Shown here piece by piece: positions 27,025 through 35,354 of a DNA stretch of 64,000 bases (position 1 is its first letter; each line of letters begins with the position of its first letter). The stretch lies in assembly GCF_009827575.1 (NCBI RefSeq), contig NZ_WTYR01000001.1, positions 2,267,001-2,331,000 on the forward strand, written 5' to 3'. This DNA comes from Alteriqipengyuania halimionae. GTDB taxonomy: Bacteria > Pseudomonadota > Alphaproteobacteria > Sphingomonadales > Sphingomonadaceae. The translations under genes were made by a program, and so were the position numbers. Below the pieces are notes generated by a model. The model was not told where the DNA came from, ran no database searches, and saw only the letters and a list, made by a program, of their open reading frames with translations.

Positions 27025-27837
27025 ATGGACAACTGGCTCACCGCGATCCTGCTCGGCATTCTCGAAGGCTTGACCGAGTTCCTCCCTGTCTCCTCGACCG
27101 GGCACTTGATCCTCGCGCAGGAACTGTTCGGCTACGACGCGGCACAGTGGCGGCAATTCAATATCGTGATCCAGCTCGGCGCGATCCTGGCGGTGGTCGT
27201 CTCCTACCGCTCGCTGTTCTGGGACATGGGCACCGGCCTGTTGCGGCGCGAGCGCGAATCGATCCTCTTCACGCGCAACATCCTGCTGGGCTTCCTTCCC
27301 GCTGCGGTCATCGGCCTGCTGGCAAAAGATGCGATCGACGCCATGCTCGACGCGCCGATGGTGGTTGCCGTGGCGCTGGTGGTCGGCGGGATCGCGATCC
27401 TGGTGCTCGAAAAGACCATCAAGCCCGGGCCCGACAAGGGCGTCGCCGCGCTGCCGATGCGCACCGCCCTGCTGATCGGCCTCGCCCAGTGCCTCGCCAT
27501 GATCCCCGGCACCAGCCGCTCGGGCGCGAGCATTCTGGGTGCGCTGGCCCTCGGCGTCGGCCGCAAGACCGCTGCCGAGTTCTCCTTCTTCCTCGCGGTA
27601 CCGACCATGCTCGGCGCGGCGACGGTCAAGATTTTCGACGATCCGGCGCTGATGGCGGGCGAGGCGGTCATCGGCTGGACCGAGATCGCAATCGGCTTCA
27701 TTGCCGCCTTCCTCGTCGCTCTTGCCGTGATCCGCGCCTTCGTCGCCTATGTCAGTCGCGCGGGCTTCTCGCCCTTCGGCTGGTACCGGATCGTCATCGG
27801 CGGATTCGCCATTCTTGTGTTCTCGGGTACGATTTGA
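27025..27837 (+). CDS. uppP: undecaprenyl-diphosphatase
   Basis: Recycles undecaprenyl pyrophosphate to the carrier lipid used for peptidoglycan and O-antigen synthesis; it gives bacitracin resistance. The 270-residue polytopic protein carries the BacA motifs LEGLTEFLPVSSTGHLIL (near residues 12-29) and PGTSRSGASILGALALG. The start MDNWLTAILLGILEG is standard. It is an isolated gene after a terminator. Confidence 0.96.
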   Translation: MDNWLTAILLGILEGLTEFLPVSSTGHLILAQELFGYDAAQWRQFNIVIQLGAILAVVVSYRSLFWDMGTGLLRRERESILFTRNILLGFLPAAVIGLLAKDAIDAMLDAPMVVAVALVVGGIAILVLEKTIKPGPDKGVAALPMRTALLIGLAQCLAMIPGTSRSGASILGALALGVGRKTAAEFSFFLAVPTMLGAATVKIFDDPALMAGEAVIGWTEIAIGFIAAFLVALAVIRAFVAYVSRAGFSPFGWYRIVIGGFAILVFSGTI

Positions 27838-27923
27838 GCGAAATTTCTCGGTTCTTTTGGAACAACCCGGCGGTTGCCCTGTTAACGGCCTAGAGAAGCA
27901 ACAGGGTTACAGACCATAGCCAC

Positions 27924-28181
27924 ATGTTCGGATTGATCGTCATATTACTGCTCGGCGGCTTGCTGGGCTGGCTCGGCAGCGTCGTCCTCCGCCAGGAGGA
28001 TCGCCGTTCGATCGTGCTCAAGACGGGTCTGGGAATGGCTGGTGCCCTGATGGCGAGCGTTCTGGTCGAAGGCACCTCGCTTCTTTCCGGAGTGAGTCCG
28101 CTGGCGCTGCTTGCCGCCTTCGTCGGATCGATCCTGCTGGTCGCAGGCCACGCCTATTACCAGCGCGAAGCGTTTCGCTGA
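27924..28181 (+). CDS. small three-helix membrane protein (GlsB/YeaQ-like)
   Basis: 85 residues with three hydrophobic helices: MFGLIVILLLGGLLGWLGSVVL, the glycine-rich GLGMAGALMASVLVEG and SPLALLAAFVGSILLVAGHAYY. The layout matches the GlsB/YeaQ/YmgE transglycosylase-associated family, often stress-induced; the function is unknown. An inverted repeat CCCTGTT/AACAGGG (27877-27883 and 27900-27906) lies in the leader, and there is no clear Shine-Dalgarno sequence, so translation could be structured or weak. Confidence 0.75.
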   Translation: MFGLIVILLLGGLLGWLGSVVLRQEDRRSIVLKTGLGMAGALMASVLVEGTSLLSGVSPLALLAAFVGSILLVAGHAYYQREAFR

Positions 28182-28259
28182 ACCTTCGTTAAAGACCTTA
28201 CCTTGCCCGAAGCATCCTGCTATTCGGGCTATCCCAAAACCACAAAGGGGAAGACTACC

Positions 28260-28520
28260 ATGAAATTCAACACCAAAGCCGTGATGGCCGCCACCGTTTT
28301 CGCCATGGGCCTCAGCGTCGCCGCTTGCGACAGCGCTGCAGAAAACCAGGCCGAAGATCAGGCCGAAGCCTATGAAGACGTCCAGGACGGCAAGATCGAG
28401 CAGGCCGAAGCTGCTGGCGAGATCACCGAAGACCAGGCCGACGAAGCCAAGGAAGCCGTCGAAGACAAGGCTGATGCCATGGAAGACAATGCCGACGAAA
28501 TGGACGCGACGCCCGAATAA
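28260..28520 (+). CDS. small acidic lipoprotein
   Basis: An 86-residue lipoprotein starting at ATG 28260 with AAAGGGGAAG upstream. Signal peptide MKFNTKAVMAATVFAMGLSVAACDS has lipobox Cys 23. The mature part is almost entirely acidic and helical with repeating KAD/EDKADAMEDNADEMD segments, a likely coiled coil. Such small acidic lipoproteins are common in sphingomonads; the role is unknown. A strong bidirectional terminator follows. Confidence 0.8.
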   Translation: MKFNTKAVMAATVFAMGLSVAACDSAAENQAEDQAEAYEDVQDGKIEQAEAAGEITEDQADEAKEAVEDKADAMEDNADEMDATPE

Positions 28521-28543
28521 GCGACGCGCCTTACGGCAAAAAG

Positions 28544-28576
28544 AAAGCGGCGCCGGAGCGATCCGGCGCCGCTTTT
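28544..28576. terminator. bidirectional intrinsic terminator, lipoprotein/phhA
   Basis: A perfect 14-bp stem AAAGCGGCGCCGGA (28544-28557), loop GCGA, TCCGGCGCCGCTTT (28562-28575) with flanking A and T runs, between two convergent genes. It shares the GCGA tetraloop with the terminator at 21414-21447. Confidence 0.95.
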
Positions 28577-28610
28577 CGTTTGCCTGCGCGCAAAGTCGAA
28601 ATGGTCTGGA

Positions 28611-29549
28611 TCAGACCGGCCTGGCACCGCTGCCGCGCCCGCCGCGCAACGTGTATTCGAGCGAGCCGCGGTTCACCAGATTGTCGATGTCGATCACCGC
28701 GGTGTTGGCGTAGGTGAAGCTCGGGCCCAGTGCGCGATAGAGCTTCTCGAAATCGCGCTCGACCGTCTGGCGATAGAGATCCTCGAAGCTCTCGATCACG
28801 AAATAGGTCGGCTGCAGGTCGCTGATCACGTAATCGGTACGCATCACCCGGTCGACATTGAGCATGATCCGGTTGGGGCTTTCCGCCTCGACCGCATAGA
28901 CCGCCTCGGTCGGGCCGGAGAGGATGCCCGCGCCATAGGCCCGCAAGCCCGCCTCTTCCTCGACGAGACCGAATTCGACCGTGTACCAATAGAGCGCGCC
29001 CAGCGCCTTCAGCCGGTTGTGCTCCATCGCGCGCCAGCCGGCGCGGCCATATTCCTGCATGTAATCGGCGAACACCGGATCGGTCAGCATCGGGACATGG
29101 CCGAACACGTCGTGAAAGACATCGGGTTCCTGGATGTAATCGAAGGTTTCGCGCGTACGGATGAAATTGCCCGCCGGGAACCGCCGGTTCGCAAGGTGCC
29201 AGAAAAACACGTGATCGGGGATCAGCATCGGCACCGGCACCACGCTCCACCCGGTCATACTGCCGAGCTGCTCGGATAGCTGGCCGAACTCGGGCACCCC
29301 GCCCTTGCCAAGATCGAGCTTTTCGCAGCCTTCGAGGAACGCCGTCGCCGCGCGCCCGGGCAGGATATCCATCTGGCGCTTGAACAGGTCGTTCCAGATC
29401 GCATCGTCCTGCGAATCGTATTCGGTCTGCTTGGGCTCGAGCCAGTCTTCCCCGACATGTTCGGGGCGCTTCAGGGGCGCGGTGAACACGTCTGCCGGCA
29501 TATGCGGCAGCTCGGTAAAGTCGGTTTCCTCGTTCGCGGCGGTGGCCAT
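28611..29549 (-). CDS. phhA: phenylalanine 4-monooxygenase
   Basis: A pterin- and iron-dependent enzyme converting phenylalanine to tyrosine. 312 residues, the single-domain bacterial form. The iron-binding facial triad is visible in PDVFHDVFGHVPML (two His near residues 144-149) and the Glu in LYWYTVEFGLVEE. No downstream pterin dehydratase (phhB) is adjacent. The plus-strand ppk2 gene starts about 100 bp away. Confidence 0.95.
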   Translation of the reverse strand: MATAANEETDFTELPHMPADVFTAPLKRPEHVGEDWLEPKQTEYDSQDDAIWNDLFKRQMDILPGRAATAFLEGCEKLDLGKGGVPEFGQLSEQLGSMTGWSVVPVPMLIPDHVFFWHLANRRFPAGNFIRTRETFDYIQEPDVFHDVFGHVPMLTDPVFADYMQEYGRAGWRAMEHNRLKALGALYWYTVEFGLVEEEAGLRAYGAGILSGPTEAVYAVEAESPNRIMLNVDRVMRTDYVISDLQPTYFVIESFEDLYRQTVERDFEKLYRALGPSFTYANTAVIDIDNLVNRGSLEYTLRGGRGSGARPV

Positions 29550-29654
29550 AGTGTCGGTTTCCTCTACCTTGGATGTCCGGACCTGCGATTGCGCCTTTTC
29601 GGACGGAACCGGGTCGGATGTCTATGCCCACCATGTAGGGATCGGAGAGGCAAA

Positions 29655-30443
29655 TTGAAACGCAAGGCATACGAGCAGGCGCTCGATCCGATGCGCGAAG
29701 AGCTCGCAATCATGGCCCGCTGGGTCAAAACCACCGGCCAGCGGCTCGTCGTCATTTTCGAGGGGCGCGACACTGCGGGCAAGGGCGGCGCGATTCGCGC
29801 GATCTCGGAGAAACTGAACCCCAAGGTCTGCCGCACCGTCGCGCTGTCGAAGCCCACGCCGCGCGAATCGGGCCAATGGTATTTCCAGCGCTATGTCGAA
29901 CACCTGCCCGGCGCGGGCGAAATCGTGCTGTTCGATCGCAGCTGGTACAATCGCGCCGGGGTCGAACGGGTGATGGGCTTTGCCGACGAGGCGCAGGTCG
30001 CACAATTTCTCCGCCAGGTCCCGGTGTTCGAGCGAATGCTGGTCGATGACGGGATCCTGCTGTTCAAATACTGGCTGACGACCGATCAGGCACAGCAGGA
30101 AGAGCGCCTGCGCGAACGGCTCGACGATCCGCTCAAGCGCTACAAGCTTTCACCGATCGATCTCGCCGCGCGCGAGAAATACGACGCCTACACCGCCGCG
30201 CGCGAAGCCATGCTCAAGGCGAGCCACACCGAGCATGCGCCGTGGACGCTGGTCGATTTCAACGACCAGAAGCGCGGACGACTCACCCTGGTGCGCGATC
30301 TGCTCGACCGGCTGCCCGATACGCGAATCGATCCGCCGCCGCTCGATTTTCCGCCGCTGGAAGGTCCGCTGCGCAGCGAAACCTATTCGGTCCTCGCGCC
30401 GGTCGCCCCCTATCCCGCAGGCGCAGAGGCGGATGATGCTTGA
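29655..30443 (+). CDS. ppk2: PPK2-family polyphosphate kinase
   Basis: Transfers phosphate between polyphosphate and nucleoside diphosphates. I assign TTG 29655 (MKRKAYEQALDPMREEL) because GGAGAGG lies four bases upstream and sequence before it is not family-like. The 262-residue length fits single-domain PPK2. The Walker A segment is FEGRDTAGKGGAI, the Walker B/lid region is LFDRSWYNRAGVERVMGF, and RLRERLDDPLKRYKLSPID is typical. The next genes are rpmG and lolA on the same strand. Confidence 0.92.
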   Translation: MKRKAYEQALDPMREELAIMARWVKTTGQRLVVIFEGRDTAGKGGAIRAISEKLNPKVCRTVALSKPTPRESGQWYFQRYVEHLPGAGEIVLFDRSWYNRAGVERVMGFADEAQVAQFLRQVPVFERMLVDDGILLFKYWLTTDQAQQEERLRERLDDPLKRYKLSPIDLAAREKYDAYTAAREAMLKASHTEHAPWTLVDFNDQKRGRLTLVRDLLDRLPDTRIDPPPLDFPPLEGPLRSETYSVLAPVAPYPAGAEADDA

Positions 30444-30564
30444 CTTTTCGCCTGTCTGGTCTAATTGCCGCGCCCGTAACGGGCGGTACGGCGACGTGCC
30501 GCTCGCATTTGTTTGAGCGGGCCTGCCTGACGGTCCGACCCACCATACCGTAGGAAACAAGGCC

Positions 30565-30732
30565 ATGGCCAAGCCCGCAACCGTCAAGATCCGGCTCGTT
30601 TCGACCGCCGACACCGGCTTCTTCTACGTCACGAAGAAGAATCCGCGCAATCACACGGAAAAGTTCACCTTCCGCAAGTACGACCCGATTGCGAAGAAGC
30701 ACGTCGAGTTCAAGGAAGCCAAGATCAAGTGA
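30565..30732 (+). CDS. rpmG: 50S ribosomal protein L33
   Basis: A 55-residue ribosomal protein. It reads [20 protein letters not shown]...[31 protein letters not shown], the zinc-free L33 form without Cys pairs. ATG 30565 is preceded by GTAGGAAACAAGGCC. It is a short single gene between ppk2 and lolA with its own 120-bp leader containing two small stem-loops. Confidence 0.97.
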   Translation: MAKPATVKIRLVSTADTGFFYVTKKNPRNHTEKFTFRKYDPIAKKHVEFKEAKIK

Positions 30733-30738
30733 TCGCGC

Positions 30739-30774
30739 GCGGCGTGCTTCCGGCTGAACAGTCGGGAACGCCGC
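30739..30774 (+). other. stem-loop after rpmG
   Basis: GCGGCGT (30739-30745) pairs with ACGCCGC (30768-30774). There is no T run after it, so it is more likely an mRNA-stabilising or processing hairpin than an intrinsic terminator. Confidence 0.35.
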
Positions 30775-30816
30775 AGTTCACTATCGGTTCAAGGCACGAA
30801 CTTTAGTAAAGGTGCC

Positions 30817-31452
30817 ATGATGAACCGCATTCTCCGCAAGCCCATGTTGGCCCTCGCGCTCGGCGCGGCAGCTCTGCCGCTCGCCGCGACCATTCCCCTG
30901 CCCACCGCCAGCGCTGCGGCGCAGGCAGGCGATCTCGACCAGGTCGTGAAGGCGCTCCGCGGCATCAAGACGATGACCGCCAATTTCACCCAGACCGATC
31001 GCAACGGCCAGGCGCTGTCGGGCAAGCTGACGCTGAAGCGTCCGGGCAAGATCCGTTTCCAGTACCAGAAGGGCGTGCCCCTGCTGATCGTTTCGGACGG
31101 CAAGGCGCTGACCTTCGTCGATTACGAAGTCGCGCAGGTGCAGAAATATCCGGTCGGCAATTCGCCGCTCGGCGCGCTGCTCGATCCCAATCGCGACGTG
31201 AAGCGCTTCGGCAAGCTGCTTTCGACCGGCAATGACAATGTCGTCAGCGTCGAAGTGCGCGATCCGAAGAGGCCCGAATACGGCGTGATCACGTTGATGT
31301 TCACGCGAGGATCGAATGCGCCGGGCGGGCTCGAACTGGCCGGCTGGGTCGCACAGGACGCGCAGAACGTGCGCACCACCGTGCGCCTGTCGAACCAGAA
31401 ATACGGCATGAGCGTTTCGGACAATACCTTCCGCTATCGCGACCCGCGTTAA
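30817..31452 (+). CDS. lolA: outer-membrane lipoprotein carrier LolA
   Basis: A periplasmic chaperone that carries lipoproteins from the LolCDE transporter to the outer membrane. 211 residues with a signal peptide (MLALALGAAALPLAATIPLPTASAAAQA). The family pattern is present: VVKALRGIKTMTANFTQTDRNGQALSGKLTLKRPGKIRFQY, with LLIVSDGKALTFVDYEVAQVQKYPV. Two ATGs (30817, 30820) are possible. It serves the several lipoproteins in this window. Its stop is followed by a 300-bp non-coding stretch. Confidence 0.94.
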   Translation: MMNRILRKPMLALALGAAALPLAATIPLPTASAAAQAGDLDQVVKALRGIKTMTANFTQTDRNGQALSGKLTLKRPGKIRFQYQKGVPLLIVSDGKALTFVDYEVAQVQKYPVGNSPLGALLDPNRDVKRFGKLLSTGNDNVVSVEVRDPKRPEYGVITLMFTRGSNAPGGLELAGWVAQDAQNVRTTVRLSNQKYGMSVSDNTFRYRDPR

Positions 31453-31574
31453 GGTTCGAAATCGCTTTGCCGCCATCGGGCTTCGGATGGTCTGCCAACC
31501 GTTCTCCCAGTGCGACAAACGACGACACAATCGTCAATTGCGTTCAGGTGGCGGCAAGCTCCCAAAGCTAGTTT

Positions 31575-31704
31575 GAGAGATAGACCGGTTGGACGGGATA
31601 CGGGTTTCCCCCCTGTTGCCCTGTAACCCAGAATGTCGATCCGGTCCTGCGTCAAGAACGCACATGGAACCCTCGTCCCAATGCCCCCGGGACGGGGGTT
31701 TTTT
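31575..31704 (+). ncRNA. possible small RNA or leader RNA before xthA
   Basis: The 300-bp gap 31453-31752 holds no convincing protein gene. Its second half can fold: GACCGG (31583-31588) with CCGGTC (31641-31646), enclosing GGGTT/AACCC (31602-31606 and 31625-31629); then TGCG/CGCA (31648-31651 and 31659-31662); then a full intrinsic terminator. Three stems ending in a terminator is the architecture of a trans-acting sRNA, or of an attenuated leader. I cannot place the promoter or match a known family, and the 5' end given is approximate. Confidence 0.35.
31669..31704 (+). terminator. intrinsic terminator 49 bp before xthA
   Basis: ACCCTCGTCCC (31669-31679) pairs with GGGACGGGGGT (31689-31699; one G-T pair), followed by a run of T to 31704. 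It lies 217 bp past the lolA stop and just upstream of xthA, so it may end lolA transcripts, a separate small RNA, or an attenuated leader. Confidence 0.8.
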
Positions 31705-31752
31705 GTAAGCGCGAAGGTTGTTCGCGACCGTCGCCGCACCTATCACATCCCC

Positions 31753-32550
31753 ATGCTTTCTATCGCCACCTGGAATATCAACTCGGTCCGCCTGCGGATG
31801 CCGATCGTCGAACGCTTCATCAAGGAGCAGTCGCCCGACATCCTGTGCCTGCAGGAGATCAAGTGCCAGGAGCACCAGTTCCCGTTCGAGGCGTTCAGGG
31901 CGCTCGGTTACGAGCATTTCGCGATTCACGGACAGAAGGGCTATCACGGCGTCGCGACGGTCGGGAAAGTGCCGTTCCGCGATTTCTCGAAGCATGACTG
32001 GCAGGACAATGGCGAGGCCCGCCATATCGGCGTCGAGCTGACCGATCCGGCCCATCAGGGCGTGATCGTCGAGAACGTCTATGTTCCCGCGGGCGGCGAC
32101 ATTCCCGATCGCGAGCAGAATGTGAAATTCGGCCAGAAGCTCGACTTCTTCGAACGGATGACGCGCTGGGCAGACGCCATCGACCGGCCGACGCTGATCG
32201 TCGGCGATTTCAATGTCGCGCCGCTCGAATCGGACGTCTGGAGCCACAAGCAACTGCTCAAGGTCGTCAGCCACACACCGCTCGAGGTCGAGACGCTACA
32301 GCGCTTCATGGACGCGCACGGGTGGGACGATATCGGCCGTCAGCACATCCCCGATCCCGAACGCTATTTCAGCTGGTGGAGCTATCGCTCGAAGGACCGG
32401 AAGGCGAACGATCGCGGCCGACGTCTCGATCACATGTGGGCCTCGCCCGAACTGGCGAGACAGGCGACCGGCCACTCGGTCCACGAATATGCGCGCGACT
32501 GGGAAAAGCCGTCGGACCATGTCCCGCTGATCACGGAATTCGACCTCTGA
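31753..32550 (+). CDS. xthA: exodeoxyribonuclease III
   Basis: An AP endonuclease and 3'-5' exonuclease for base-excision repair. 265 residues from ATG 31753 (MLSIATWNINSVRLR). The metal and catalytic motifs of the EEP fold are intact: WNINSVR, LQEIK (Glu), NVYVPAGG, the Asp/Asn pair in VGDFNVAPLESD, and the terminal SDHVPL (His). A frame extension to 31633 runs through the terminator and is not coding. The stop is overlapped by the proposed CTG start of ribA. Confidence 0.95.
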   Translation: MLSIATWNINSVRLRMPIVERFIKEQSPDILCLQEIKCQEHQFPFEAFRALGYEHFAIHGQKGYHGVATVGKVPFRDFSKHDWQDNGEARHIGVELTDPAHQGVIVENVYVPAGGDIPDREQNVKFGQKLDFFERMTRWADAIDRPTLIVGDFNVAPLESDVWSHKQLLKVVSHTPLEVETLQRFMDAHGWDDIGRQHIPDPERYFSWWSYRSKDRKANDRGRRLDHMWASPELARQATGHSVHEYARDWEKPSDHVPLITEFDL

Positions 32551-33617
32551 GCGAGGACGGGCCTTCGCCGGCCCGGCGCGCGGCCCAGGCGGTCGACGCG
32601 CTGCGTCACGGTTGGCCGATCCGCCTGATCGGCGGGCCGACGCTGCTGCCGATCGAGACCGCGATCGCAGGCCAGTCCACGGCGCAGCACTTGCTGATCT
32701 CGCACGCGCGCGCGGCGACCCTCAAACTCGCCAACCAGCGCGAGGCAGCCGCCCCCGAAAGCCCGGTGCTGATCCACGGCGCGGAACGCTTCGACATCGA
32801 CGATGCCCGCGCCGCAGCCGATCCTGCACTCGATCTCGCCTATCCGATGAAAGGCCCGTTCCGCGCCGACCCGCTCGATTGGCACGAAGGCGCGGTCGCC
32901 GCGCTCGAACTGGCGCGGATCGCCGGGATACTTCCCGCCTTCATGGTCGATCCGGAGGAGGGCGGGGAGGCGCAGCCGTTTGCACTCGAGGATCTTGCCG
33001 CATTGGCCGATCCGCACCGCCTCGCCATCGTCACCCGCGCGCGCCTCCCGGTCGAGGCGCTGAAGAATTGCGAGATTGTGGCCTTTCGCAGCGCCGACGA
33101 CTTGCGCGAACATGTCGCGCTGATCGTCGGCGAGCGCTCCGCCGATCGCGTCCCGCTGGTGCGGCTGCATTCCGAATGCCTGACCGGCGACGTGCTCGGC
33201 AGCCTCAAATGCGATTGCGGCCCACAACTCGACGGTGCGCTTGCCCAGATGGCGGCGGAGACGGAGCAGGATGGCTGGGGCGTGCTGCTCTACCTGCGGC
33301 AGGAAGGCCGCGGCATCGGCCTCGTCAACAAGCTGCGGGCCTATCGCCTGCAGGATCAGGGACACGATACGGTCGACGCCAACCAGCGGCTCGGCCTGCC
33401 CGACGAAGCGCGCGATTTCGGCACCGCTGCGCGGATGCTCGATCTGCTGGGCGTGGGCGAGGTCCGGCTTCTGACCAACAATCCGCGCAAGGTCGACGCA
33501 CTGACCGAGCGCGGCGTGACGGTAACCGAACGCGTCGCGCATCGGCGCGGTGAGAACCCCGAGAATGTCCGCTATCTCGCGACCAAGCGCGACCGGTCGG
33601 GGCATTTGCTGCCGTGA
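32547..33617 (+). CDS. ribA: GTP cyclohydrolase II with N-terminal extension
   Basis: Opens the imidazole ring of GTP, the first step of riboflavin synthesis. The catalytic domain (about residues 160-356) has the zinc ligands CLTGDVLGSLKCDCGPQL, the active segment RQEGRGIGLVNKLRAY and LLTNNPRKVDAL. The first 150 residues resemble a degenerate RibB (dihydroxybutanone phosphate synthase) domain that has lost its catalytic signature. No ATG, GTG or TTG lies near the xthA stop; CTG 32547 overlapping it (CTGA) gives the full N-terminus. The first normal start, TTG 32691, would remove 48 residues. The start is therefore uncertain; the function is clear. Confidence 0.88.
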   Translation: MSEDGPSPARRAAQAVDALRHGWPIRLIGGPTLLPIETAIAGQSTAQHLLISHARAATLKLANQREAAAPESPVLIHGAERFDIDDARAAADPALDLAYPMKGPFRADPLDWHEGAVAALELARIAGILPAFMVDPEEGGEAQPFALEDLAALADPHRLAIVTRARLPVEALKNCEIVAFRSADDLREHVALIVGERSADRVPLVRLHSECLTGDVLGSLKCDCGPQLDGALAQMAAETEQDGWGVLLYLRQEGRGIGLVNKLRAYRLQDQGHDTVDANQRLGLPDEARDFGTAARMLDLLGVGEVRLLTNNPRKVDALTERGVTVTERVAHRRGENPENVRYLATKRDRSGHLLP

Positions 33618-34114
33618 GCGCGGTGACGATCCGGCCCGAACGCGGTTCGGATCACAGCGAAATCCACGCGCTGACCGAAGCGGCGTTCCGCGATATGGAG
33701 CACAGCGACGGCAGCGAGCCGCGCATCGTCGACAACCTCCGCGCCGATGGCGACCTGACCCTCTCGCTGGTGGCCGAGGACGGGGAACGGATCGTCGGCC
33801 ATCTTGCGCTGTCGCCGGTCACGATCTCCGACGGTTCGCGCGGTTGGTACGGGCTCGGCCCGGTCTCGGTGCTGCCCGAATGCCAGCGTCAAGGGATCGG
33901 CGGCAAGCTGATCACCCGCGCGATCGCCGACCTGCGCCTGCGCGAAGCGGGCGGCATCGTCCTGCTGGGCGCCCCGGCCTATTACGCGCGCTTCGGCTTC
34001 GAGCACGATCCCGCGCTTACCCATCCCGGCCCGCCGCCCGAATATTTCCAGCGCCTGGTGCTCGATGGATCCGCCCCGAGCGGGGTGGTCCGCTATGCGA
34101 AGGCGTTCGGCTAG
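33614..34114 (+). CDS. GNAT-family N-acetyltransferase
   Basis: A 166-residue acetyltransferase starting at GTG 33614 within the ribA stop (GTGA). The acetyl-CoA pyrophosphate loop is VLPECQRQGIGGKLI, and the C-terminal strand region reads VLLGAPAYYARFGFEHDPALTHPGPPPEYFQRLVLDG, typical of the YhbS-like subgroup. The acceptor is unknown. It is co-translated with ribA and ends three bases before a convergent gene. Confidence 0.88.
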   Translation: MSAVTIRPERGSDHSEIHALTEAAFRDMEHSDGSEPRIVDNLRADGDLTLSLVAEDGERIVGHLALSPVTISDGSRGWYGLGPVSVLPECQRQGIGGKLITRAIADLRLREAGGIVLLGAPAYYARFGFEHDPALTHPGPPPEYFQRLVLDGSAPSGVVRYAKAFG

Positions 34115-34117
34115 CTC

Positions 34118-35071
34118 CTAGCGCTGGTCGAATTTCGCAATGCCGCGCGCGAGGTCGTTGTTGCGGATGGTCAGCGGCTCGCCGGTCCAGCTGGCGACGA
34201 AATAGGTGTCGCGCGCGAGGCCCGGCACGAAGCGGGCGGTGTTGTCCTCGATCACCAGCCCTTCGCTGGCGTTGCCGCCGCCCTCGGCCGCGATGGCGAC
34301 GAAGGCCGACCAGTTTTCCTTGTCGCGCCCTTGCACGAACCAGTTGTTGGCGATGCGGCCCACGGCGCCGGCAGGCAGATCGACCATGTAATTGGTGGCC
34401 TGCCCCTTGGCATCGTCGAACGAGCTGTCCCGCAGGTCGATTTTCGCCGCGCGCGATTTGACGTAGTGACCGCCGCGCCCTTCCTCGAAGCGCGAGCGGG
34501 TGACGGTGAGGCTGCCGTAATCGCCGATATAGATCGAATGCGCGCAACCCGCCGCGTTCTCGCATGTGCCGAGGCGGGTGAAGGTCGACTTGTCGATCAC
34601 GATGTCGCCATCGGTATCGTTGGCGGTGAGGATGCCCTGCTGGCTGTCGCGGAACCAGCTTTGCGAGACGAACAGATCGCCGGCCTCGAGCCGGATGCCC
34701 GCACCATTGCCATCGCCCACGCGCAGGTTCGAGAAGACGAGCCCCTCGACCCGCGAGGACTGGCCACGCAGCACCAGCGCCGCCTTGCCTTCGCACGAAA
34801 TGCCCGAGAACCGCGCTTCGCCCGGCTGTTCGGCCTCGAACGTGACCGAGCCGCGTTGCTGGACGCCGCACACGCGGTGGACGCCGTTGGCGATCACGAT
34901 CGTGCCCTTGGGCAACGCCTCGGCCTCGTAGATCGCCATTTGCAAATTGTCGTAAGATTTCCCGGTCTCGGCCACGGTGAACGGGCCGGAGGATTGGGCA
35001 GAGGCTCCGGCCGAGAGGGCGAGCGCGAAGACGGAAAGGGCGATGGCGGGCGAGAGGGCGACGTGTTTCAT
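34118..35071 (-). CDS. exported right-handed beta-helix protein
   Basis: A 317-residue secreted protein with signal peptide MKHVALSPAIALSVFALALSAGASAQ; ATG 35071 is chosen because it opens this signal. The mature part has repeating short strands with small turns (LVLRGQSSRVEGLVFSNLRVGDGNGAGIRLEAGDLFVSQSWFRDSQQGILTANDTDGDIVIDKSTFTRLG), the pattern of NosD/pectate-lyase-like parallel beta-helices. Catalytic residues are not identifiable, so binding or hydrolysis of a surface polysaccharide is a guess. It follows the RHH gene by 76 bp. Confidence 0.8.
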   Translation of the reverse strand: MKHVALSPAIALSVFALALSAGASAQSSGPFTVAETGKSYDNLQMAIYEAEALPKGTIVIANGVHRVCGVQQRGSVTFEAEQPGEARFSGISCEGKAALVLRGQSSRVEGLVFSNLRVGDGNGAGIRLEAGDLFVSQSWFRDSQQGILTANDTDGDIVIDKSTFTRLGTCENAAGCAHSIYIGDYGSLTVTRSRFEEGRGGHYVKSRAAKIDLRDSSFDDAKGQATNYMVDLPAGAVGRIANNWFVQGRDKENWSAFVAIAAEGGGNASEGLVIEDNTARFVPGLARDTYFVASWTGEPLTIRNNDLARGIAKFDQR

Positions 35072-35147
35072 GCCGCGTATGCTACGCGCTCCCGTCCGCG
35101 CGGCGAAGCGCAAATTGCCACCCTGTCCCGTTCCGGACGCGATCCGC

Positions 35148-35351
35148 TCAATCCTCGCTCGGCGGCCGGCCGCGGCGCGGCCTCGCCGTATGGTCCACCT
35201 TCACCCCGCGCTTCGCCAGGGCCTCGCGCAGGAGCACTTCGATCTCGGCATTGACCGAGCGCAGATCGACCGCTGCGGCCCGCTCCAGCGCTTCGTGAAG
35301 CGCCGGGTCGAGCCGCAGGGCGAAGGCTTTCCTGGCTGGCTTTCTGGCCAT
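35148..35351 (-). CDS. Arc-like ribbon-helix-helix protein
   Basis: A 67-residue DNA-binding protein: ARKPARKAFALRLDPALHEALERAAAVDLRSVNAEIEVLLREALAKRG shows the basic beta strand and two helices of the MetJ/Arc fold, with a basic C-terminal tail (ARPRRGRPPSED) that resembles an AT-hook (RGRP). It starts three bases after the SPFH stop, so it is co-transcribed. It is the best candidate for binding the palindrome upstream of the SPFH gene. Confidence 0.9.
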   Translation of the reverse strand: MARKPARKAFALRLDPALHEALERAAAVDLRSVNAEIEVLLREALAKRGVKVDHTARPRRGRPPSED

Positions 35352-35354
35352 GGT

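Noticed and set aside
31633-31752. N-terminal extension of xthA to 31633
   Set aside because: It would translate through an intrinsic terminator, and the family N-terminus is at ATG 31753.
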